DNA of 11,075 nt from positions 1 to 11,075 of the forward strand of contig DIWL01000039.1 in assembly GCA_002428455.1 (NCBI GenBank). Direction: 5' to 3'. This document shows positions 6,408-11,075 of the stretch, in pieces. Positions within the stretch are counted from its first letter, which is position 1; each line of letters opens with the position of its first letter. A program made the position numbers and the translations under genes. A model generated the notes under the pieces. That model saw only the letters and a list, made by a program, of their open reading frames with translations, did not search any database and was not told where the DNA came from. The DNA is from Anaerolineaceae bacterium UBA6107 (lineage in GTDB: Bacteria; Chloroflexota; Anaerolineae; Anaerolineales; Anaerolineaceae).

Positions 6408-6858
6408 ACGCAACTTAATAAAATTTAAACCGATTGGGGTAATTCACACTCCGCTTACTGATGGGGCATTTACTCCGATCCAATCCGCCAGGTCGGATAT
6501 TGACGGTGTGGTGGAAGTCTTTGCGGAATTCACGGACGGACTGCAAGGTCTCGAAGGTTTTTCTCACATTTACCTGATCTATTGTTTCTTTTCCATGGGA
6601 GATGAGTTATCACTGAAAGTAACCCCGTTCCTGGACGATCAAGAACAAGGTGTGTTTGCCACGCGTTTTCCATTACGTCCAAATCCGATTGGTTTTTCTG
6701 TTGTAAAACTGATTCGGATTGACAATGCTTTGCTATACTTTAAGGGTGCAGATATGCTGGATGGAACACTACTCCTGGATATCAAACCCTATCTGCCCGA
6801 TTTTGATGTTTTTCAGGTTGAAAAAATTGGCTGGTTCTCAAATCGTAGTAAAGCTTGA
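6400..6858 (+). CDS. TsaA/TrmO-type (UPF0066) SAM-dependent methyltransferase-like protein
   Basis: 152 residues from ATG 6400, overlapping the previous stop by 8 bases (ATGAGTGA); TTAAAGA upstream is a weak ribosome site, so coupled translation is likely. Family marks: FKPIGVIHTP at the start, GLEGFSHIYLIYCF (about 50-63), FATRFPLRPNPIG (86-98, the family signature) and DGTLLLDIKPY (121-131). E. coli TrmO methylates t6A at tRNA position 37 with a small beta-barrel SAM site; this protein is the short, single-domain form (about 150 residues rather than 235) without the C-terminal domain. Short members are frequent in archaea and anaerobes next to metal or molybdenum cofactor genes, where their substrate has not been shown. 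Methylation of tRNA is therefore only one possibility. It ends the packed operon; an 83-base gap follows. Confidence 0.86.
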   Translation: MSERNLIKFKPIGVIHTPLTDGAFTPIQSARSDIDGVVEVFAEFTDGLQGLEGFSHIYLIYCFFSMGDELSLKVTPFLDDQEQGVFATRFPLRPNPIGFSVVKLIRIDNALLYFKGADMLDGTLLLDIKPYLPDFDVFQVEKIGWFSNRSKA

Positions 6859-6941
6859 AAAAGTAATAATAGTAAGGTTTATCAGGTAAATATCTTTATA
6901 AGAACCCCGAATCTGTATCTGGCAAAAGGAATGGAGGAAAA
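6859..6941 (+). other. Intergenic region before the molybdenum hydroxylase
   Basis: An 83-base AT-rich gap, the longest inside the 883-9848 gene run and therefore the likeliest place for a new promoter. No strong sigma-70 pair is seen (a TTGAAA at 6855-6860 has only a poor TTTATC 17 bases on). No terminator hairpin is visible, so read-through from the metal operon is possible. The ribosome site GGAGGA (6933-6938) is excellent. Confidence 0.4.
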
Positions 6942-9848
6942 ATGACAACTGGCACAAGGAAGGTTACCCTAGTTATTAATGATGAAGAGAAAACCCTGGA
7001 AGTTGGGGCAGAAGAAACCCTGCTGAATGCTCTGCGTAATGCTGCCTATTACAGCGTAAAGTACGGCTGCGGGACTGGTGAATGTGGCTCCTGCACAGTA
7101 CTTCTCAATGGAAGACCTGTTCGGAGTTGCTCAGTTAAAGCGCTTGATGTGGAGGGTAAATCGATCACGACACTAGAAGGTTTGAGCGTGAAAGGTGAGC
7201 CTGGCGTGATCCAACAAGCTTTCATGGATACTGGAGCCATCCAGTGTGGTTATTGTTCACCCGCTCTGATCCTTTCTGCCAAAGCGCTGCTGGATAAGAA
7301 TCCGGATCCCACGGATCAGCAAATCCGCAAGGCACTTAACCCGGTGCTGTGCCGCTGCACCGGCTATGTGCGGGGCGTCAACGCCGTGCAGCGCGCCGCC
7401 GCAGTATTGAGGGGTGAAAAACTGGCTCCTTTCAACCACATCGCCCGAGAATTACCGGATGATCTTTCCAGGATCGACATTCCCGCTGAATTCTTCCGCG
7501 CGGACGGAAATGTTAGCCCGCTGCCTCCATTGGTCTACACGCCAAAGAGTATGAAAAAGACCAGGGTAGTTGGTAAATCCGAGATCAAAGTGGATGCCCG
7601 CAAGCTTGCCTTGGGGAAACCGGTATTCACGGATGATTTCAGGGTTCCGGGCATGTTATACGCTGCGATGTTGACCAGCCCGCATGCGCACGCGCGTATT
7701 AAAAAAATCGATACGAGTCGCGCACGCGCCCTGCCGGGTGTACAGGCTGTATTGACCCATCAGGACGTACCGCGCGTCAAGTACGCCAGCGGCGGGCAAA
7801 GTTACCCCCAGCCGCTGCCGTTTGACCAGGTGAGTTTGGATGACAAGGTCCGCTTCGTGGGAGACCGTGTTGCGGTGGTGGCCGCAGAAACGCTCGAGAT
7901 CGCCAACCAGGCGCTCGAGTTGATCAATGTGGAATATGAAGTTCTGCCCGCTGTGATCGACATGGAAGAAGCCATGCGTGATGGGACTCCTGTTATCCAT
8001 GATGAAGCAGACTCGGAAGGGATTCACGACCGCGAGCACAATATTGTCTATCATATTGAAGCTGAGGTTGGAGAGGTTGAGAAAGCCTTTTCTGAAGCAG
8101 ACCGGGTGTTTGAAGGTGAGTATCATACCCAAAAGCAGCAGCATGTGCACCTTGAACCCCATGTTTGCATCACTTATTTTGATGAAGAAGACCGCCTGGT
8201 TGTGCGCACCAGCACCCAGGTTCCTTTCCACACCCGCCGCATTATTGCCCCGTTGATCGGATTACCGATCAAGAAGATCCGCGTGATCAAACCGCGCATC
8301 GGCGGTGGTTTTGGCAACAAACAGGAAGTGCTGATCGAAGATCTGTGCGCGCACCTTAGCCTGGCGACGCGTCGCCCCGTACGCATGGAATACACCCGGG
8401 AGCAGGAATTTACCAGTTCGCGCACGCGCCATGCCACAACCATCCGCTACAAGATCGGCGTAAAGGGTGACAGGGTCACCGCTTCCAGCCTGTATCTGAT
8501 CGGAGACACCGGTGCTTATGCCACGCATGGTTTGACGGTTAACATGGTGGGCGGATTCAAAGGATTAACACTTTATAATGCGCCGAATTCCCGTTTTATC
8601 AGTGATGTGGTTTACACCAATACTGCCGTGGCAGGTGCTTTCCGCGGTTACGGTAGCATGCAGTGCGAGTATGGAATTGAAGTGCTGATGAGCGAGATCG
8701 CTGAGCAACTTGGCTTGGATGTGATCGATTTCAAGCGCAAGAACTGGATCAAAGTAGGCGATGATATGTACCTGTCGCAGCAGCTGGGTGAAGGCAGAAC
8801 TGGTGTCAAGCAGGCGTTGGATACCGCCGCATTCGACCAGTGTGTGGATATTGGCGAAAAGATCATGGATTTTCGCGCCAAGCAGGCCAAATACCGCAAC
8901 CAGACCGGACGCTTCCGCCGCGGGGTGGGAATGGCGGTGGTGATGCATGGCAGCAGCGTAGCTAACCTGGATATGGCTTCAGCAACGTTGAAGATGAATG
9001 ATGATGGTTCATTCAACCTATTGATCGGCGCTACAGACCTGGGCACAGGTTCTGATACGGTTCTGGCACAGATAGCAGCGGAAGTGCTTCACACAGATGT
9101 GGACGATATGATCGTTTATTCCTCTGATACCGACTTCACGCCGTTCGACAAGGGCGCCTACGCCAGCAGCACCGCCTACCTTAGCGGCGAAGCAGTGCGC
9201 AAGACGGCTGAGCGAATTAAGCAGCAGCTGCTTGAGCAGGCGGCGGTCATGTTAGGTGTCAGTGATCTTTCCACCCTGGCATTGGACTATAAAAAAGTGG
9301 TGTCAACAGATGGCAGGGAGGTTAGCTTCGAGCAGATTGGTCTTTCCAGCCTGCACCAGAAGAATCAACACCAGATCATGGCGACTGAATCTCACGTCAG
9401 CCCGGTCAGCCCGCCGCCGACCGCCGCCCAATTTGTGGAGATCGTGGTGGATACCGAGACTGGCGAGATCAACGTGGAACGCATGTTAATGGTGGTCGAT
9501 TGTGGTCGGGTGATCAACCCGGTTACCGCCGCGGGTCAGGTGGAAGGTGGCATGGCGCAGGGGCTCGGGTTTGCCCTTACCGAGGATATGCTCTATTCAG
9601 CAGAAGGGCAGCCGCTCAACCCGAACCTTAAGGGGTACAAGGTAGCCCGTGCAACCGAAATGCCGGTGATGGATGTCATCTTCGTTGAAACAGATGAGCC
9701 ATCTGGTCCTTACGGTGTCAAATCGGTGGCAGAGATCGCTATCGATGGCGTCGCACCAGCCATGGCCAGCGCCATCCACAACGCTGTTGGCGTGTGGCTG
9801 CGTGATCTACCGTATACAAAGGAAAGAGTAAAGGTAGCGCTGAAGTAG
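6942..9848 (+). CDS. Single-chain molybdenum hydroxylase (aldehyde oxidoreductase / xanthine dehydrogenase family, two [2Fe-2S] domains + molybdopterin domains, no FAD domain)
   Basis: 968 residues, with GGAGGA 3 bases before the ATG. Residues 1-85 form a plant-type [2Fe-2S] domain (C43, C48, C51, C63) and 86-160 the second, helical [2Fe-2S] domain (C102, C105, C137, C139). After a linker (160-210) come the aldehyde oxidase/xanthine dehydrogenase a/b hammerhead (about 220-335) and the molybdopterin-binding domains (about 350-968). Cofactor contacts visible: GGGFGN (454-459), AFRGYG (566-571), GATDLGTGSDT (696-706). E931 in GVKSVAEIAID aligns with the catalytic glutamate of GVGE in better-known members. 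There is no FAD domain, so the order equals Desulfovibrio gigas Mop (907 residues); electrons must leave to an external ferredoxin or flavodoxin. Cytosolic, no Tat signal. Substrate (aldehyde, purine or other N-heterocycle) cannot be decided. An MBL-fold gene follows after 14 bases. Confidence 0.92.
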   Translation: MTTGTRKVTLVINDEEKTLEVGAEETLLNALRNAAYYSVKYGCGTGECGSCTVLLNGRPVRSCSVKALDVEGKSITTLEGLSVKGEPGVIQQAFMDTGAIQCGYCSPALILSAKALLDKNPDPTDQQIRKALNPVLCRCTGYVRGVNAVQRAAAVLRGEKLAPFNHIARELPDDLSRIDIPAEFFRADGNVSPLPPLVYTPKSMKKTRVVGKSEIKVDARKLALGKPVFTDDFRVPGMLYAAMLTSPHAHARIKKIDTSRARALPGVQAVLTHQDVPRVKYASGGQSYPQPLPFDQVSLDDKVRFVGDRVAVVAAETLEIANQALELINVEYEVLPAVIDMEEAMRDGTPVIHDEADSEGIHDREHNIVYHIEAEVGEVEKAFSEADRVFEGEYHTQKQQHVHLEPHVCITYFDEEDRLVVRTSTQVPFHTRRIIAPLIGLPIKKIRVIKPRIGGGFGNKQEVLIEDLCAHLSLATRRPVRMEYTREQEFTSSRTRHATTIRYKIGVKGDRVTASSLYLIGDTGAYATHGLTVNMVGGFKGLTLYNAPNSRFISDVVYTNTAVAGAFRGYGSMQCEYGIEVLMSEIAEQLGLDVIDFKRKNWIKVGDDMYLSQQLGEGRTGVKQALDTAAFDQCVDIGEKIMDFRAKQAKYRNQTGRFRRGVGMAVVMHGSSVANLDMASATLKMNDDGSFNLLIGATDLGTGSDTVLAQIAAEVLHTDVDDMIVYSSDTDFTPFDKGAYASSTAYLSGEAVRKTAERIKQQLLEQAAVMLGVSDLSTLALDYKKVVSTDGREVSFEQIGLSSLHQKNQHQIMATESHVSPVSPPPTAAQFVEIVVDTETGEINVERMLMVVDCGRVINPVTAAGQVEGGMAQGLGFALTEDMLYSAEGQPLNPNLKGYKVARATEMPVMDVIFVETDEPSGPYGVKSVAEIAIDGVAPAMASAIHNAVGVWLRDLPYTKERVKVALK

Positions 9849-9862
9849 ACGCTGAGAAAACG

Positions 9863-10690
9863 TTGAATCTGACCTGTGTGGTGGACAGCAAAACGACCCG
9901 TCCATATCTTAAGGGTGAACACGGTTTGGCGATCTGGATCGAGTCTGCCGACGGTGTTGTTCTTTATGACACAGGTCAGACTGCTGATGTATTATGCAAC
10001 AATTTGAAGCGGTTGAACCTTCCGTTAGACCAGCTAACCGCGGTGGTATTAAGCCACGCGCATTATGATCACACGGGCGGGCTACCGGCGTTGCTGCAGG
10101 AACGCCCCGGTTTGCCGGTCTATGCTCATCCGGACCTGTTTCGTCCGCGATATTCCCATTTGTTAATGAAGCACCGTTTCATTGGTCTTGGTTTGGTACG
10201 GGAAGAATTGATGCGGCAGGCGGATGTACACTTGAGTAACGAACCGGTCGAGATCCTGCCGGGATTGTGGACAACCGGGGAGATCACAACAAGGGATGAA
10301 GCCTTGGGTACCAGTTCCCGGTTGTGTATCAAGGGGGATGACGGCAGTTGGCAGCCTGATCCGCACCGCGATGATCTATCGCTGGTCTGGCGTGGTAAAG
10401 AAGGGCTCACTTTGATTTGTGGCTGTTGCCATGCCGGGATACTTAATACGCTCGATCATGTGCAGAGAGTATTCAATGATCGGATCGTTAACATTTTCGG
10501 GGGGATTCATTTGAAGGATGCGAATAATGAAGAGCGAACGCGAGTGGTCAACGTTCTGCGCGAGAAATATACGGATATTCGGTTATATCTTAATCATTGC
10601 ACAGGTGATGCGGTTATCCAGGAATTAGCCGGTGCTTTTCAGGGTTGTGTGATGCGTTTTCCGGTTGGTATGGCGAAAATCGTAGAATAA
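9863..10690 (+). CDS. MBL-fold metallo-hydrolase, COG1237 type
   Basis: 275 residues, start TTG 9863, 14 bases after the hydroxylase; the upstream GAGAAAA is only a weak ribosome site, but no other ATG/GTG/TTG fits before the fold begins. The metallo-beta-lactamase signature SHAHYDHTGG supplies H65, H67, D69, H70; H190 (CGCCHAG), D171 (RDDLSLVW) and H216/H245 (FGGIHL, NHCTGD) complete a binuclear metal site. LYDTGQ (34-39) is the usual first-strand motif. The overall pattern is that of COG1237 proteins, named after an archaeal pterin-related enzyme (7,8-dihydropterin-6-methyl ... 5'-phosphate synthase). They are widespread in anaerobic bacteria with unproven substrates. Its nearness to a molybdopterin enzyme is suggestive of pterin chemistry but proves nothing. 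Cytosolic, no signal peptide. Confidence 0.88.
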   Translation: MNLTCVVDSKTTRPYLKGEHGLAIWIESADGVVLYDTGQTADVLCNNLKRLNLPLDQLTAVVLSHAHYDHTGGLPALLQERPGLPVYAHPDLFRPRYSHLLMKHRFIGLGLVREELMRQADVHLSNEPVEILPGLWTTGEITTRDEALGTSSRLCIKGDDGSWQPDPHRDDLSLVWRGKEGLTLICGCCHAGILNTLDHVQRVFNDRIVNIFGGIHLKDANNEERTRVVNVLREKYTDIRLYLNHCTGDAVIQELAGAFQGCVMRFPVGMAKIVE

Positions 10691-10742
10691 GGTTAAGAAA
10701 ATAACTACCTGTTTATCCGTAAATTAGGTATTATTACATGTA

Positions 10743-10766
10743 GAAGATTTACGCCGGTAAATTTTT
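10743..10766 (+). other. Inverted repeat in the leader of the peroxiredoxin gene (terminator or 5'-UTR hairpin)
   Basis: GAAGATTTAC (10743-10752) can pair with GTAAATTTTT (10757-10766) around the 4-base loop GCCG: 10 pairs, two of them G-U. It lies midway in the 89-base gap between the MBL gene and the peroxiredoxin. The T5 forms part of the stem rather than a tail, so it is only a weak terminator candidate; an operator or leader hairpin is equally possible. A TATTAT (10729-10734) just upstream could be a -10 box, but no fitting -35 is seen. Confidence 0.35.
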
Positions 10767-10779
10767 ATAGGGAGGCTTA

Positions 10780-11075
10780 ATGGCAGATAAAAAAGATGGA
10801 TGTGTAACCCCTGTGAAGGGTGTCATAACCGCAGCATCCGCAACCCCCTCGGAGAATCCTATTGTTGAAAAGGAGGTGTCAATGGTTTTAGCTAAAGTTG
10901 GTAAACCCGCTCCGGATTTTGAGTTAACCGCGTTCCATAATGGCGGGTTCAAGAATGTTAAGTTGTCTGATCACAAAGGAAAGTGGATCGTTATTTGCTT
11001 CTATCCCGGTGATTTCACATTTGTCTGACCGACTGAATTGTCGGCAGTTGCCGTCAAATTTGATGAACTGAAAGC
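10780..11075 (+). CDS. Selenocysteine-containing AhpC/Prx-type peroxiredoxin (3' end cut off; in-frame UGA = Sec)
   Basis: Peroxiredoxins reduce H2O2 and organic peroxides through a peroxidatic Cys in PxxxTxxC. Here the frame reads VGKPAPDFELTAF, then GKWIVICFYPGDFTFV, then UGA (11026-11028), then PTELSAVAVKFDELK to the edge. The UGA is exactly at the catalytic position (PxxxTxxU) and the family sequence resumes in the same frame, so it must encode selenocysteine rather than stop. A SECIS-like hairpin follows (11035-11060). Two starts are possible. ATG 10780 has GGAGG 4 bases ahead and gives Sec at residue 83 with a 34-residue low-complexity extension containing C8. ATG 10882 has a near-perfect site (AAAGGAGGTG), gives the family's usual N-terminus and puts Sec at residue 49, the normal position. 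A reading that stops at 11028 yields a non-functional 82-residue fragment. The resolving Cys, if any, lies beyond the window. Confidence 0.9.
10869..10878 (+). promoter_or_regulatory. Strong internal ribosome binding site of the peroxiredoxin
   Basis: AAAGGAGGTG is almost the full complement of the 16S rRNA 3' end and lies 3 bases before ATG 10882 (core GGAGG to ATG, 5 bases). It is the strongest such site in the window and supports initiation at 10882, either alone or besides the upstream ATG at 10780. Confidence 0.65.
11026..11062 (+). promoter_or_regulatory. Candidate bacterial SECIS element (UGA plus downstream hairpin)
   Basis: After the UGA (11026-11028), CGGC (11042-11045) pairs with GCCG (11050-11053) around the loop AGTT. 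Below a U-U mismatch, TTG (11038-11040) pairs with CAA (11055-11057), and further A-U and G-U pairs (11035-11036 with 11059-11060) extend the stem beyond an A-A mismatch. The apical loop begins 17 bases after the UGA and has G as its second base. Both agree with the known bacterial SECIS rules (loop about 16-37 bases from UGA, a G among the first two loop bases). The structure is read by eye, not folded computationally. Confidence 0.72.

Noticed and set aside
7656..8231. Minus-strand open frame of 191 codons inside the molybdenum hydroxylase.
   Set aside because: It lies wholly opposite a well-conserved coding region, has no recognisable domain, and reflects codon bias of the sense gene.
11026..11028. 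The UGA as a true stop, nonsense mutation or sequencing error in a pseudogene.
   Set aside because: It falls exactly on the catalytic Cys column, the same frame continues with conserved family residues, and a SECIS-like hairpin follows; a random lesion would be unlikely to satisfy all three.

Overview
The window is a gene-dense, single-strand stretch (every supported gene is on the + strand) from what looks like an anaerobic or facultative bacterium. Gene content fits best: ferredoxin-bearing MinD-type ATPases with NifX-like proteins, a flavin-free molybdenum hydroxylase, and a peroxiredoxin whose catalytic residue is encoded by UGA. The style resembles Chloroflexota (Anaerolineae) or sulfate-reducer-like genomes. 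That placement is an inference from gene families, not from a marker gene.

Layout. (1) Positions 1-274 hold the 3' end of a NifX/dinitrogenase-cofactor-type protein with a His-rich stretch, closed by a clear rho-independent terminator (281-315). (2) A pentapeptide-repeat protein lies at 401-844. (3) From 883 to 6858 runs a tightly packed, probably single operon. It contains a second NifX-like protein, two MinD/Mrp-type ATPases each with an inserted 2x[4Fe-4S] ferredoxin domain, a MIP18/DUF59 protein, a CGGC-domain protein, a COG0731-type radical SAM enzyme, a ZIP-family metal transporter, a DUF4213/DUF364 'heavy-metal chelation' protein and a TsaA/TrmO-type protein. The gaps are 7-59 bases, with one 8-base overlap. 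The first half resembles the gene sets around the Desulfovibrio orange protein (ORP), which binds a Mo-Cu-sulfur cluster. The whole operon reads like a metal acquisition, metal-sulfur cluster assembly and delivery unit. (4) At 6942-9848 is a 968-residue single-chain molybdenum hydroxylase (two [2Fe-2S] domains plus the molybdopterin domains, no FAD domain), followed at 9863-10690 by an MBL-fold hydrolase of the COG1237 type. (5) At 10780 to the window edge lies an AhpC/Prx-type peroxiredoxin.

The most interesting item is the last gene. A plain reading ends it at a UGA (11026-11028), but that UGA sits exactly where the peroxidatic cysteine belongs (PGDFTFV-UGA-PTEL). The frame continues as recognisable peroxiredoxin sequence, and a hairpin fitting the bacterial SECIS rules follows. 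This is almost certainly a selenocysteine-containing peroxiredoxin that simple gene callers would truncate. It also has two well-supported start sites 102 bases apart.

No RNA genes, CRISPR arrays, insertion sequences or integration sites were seen.
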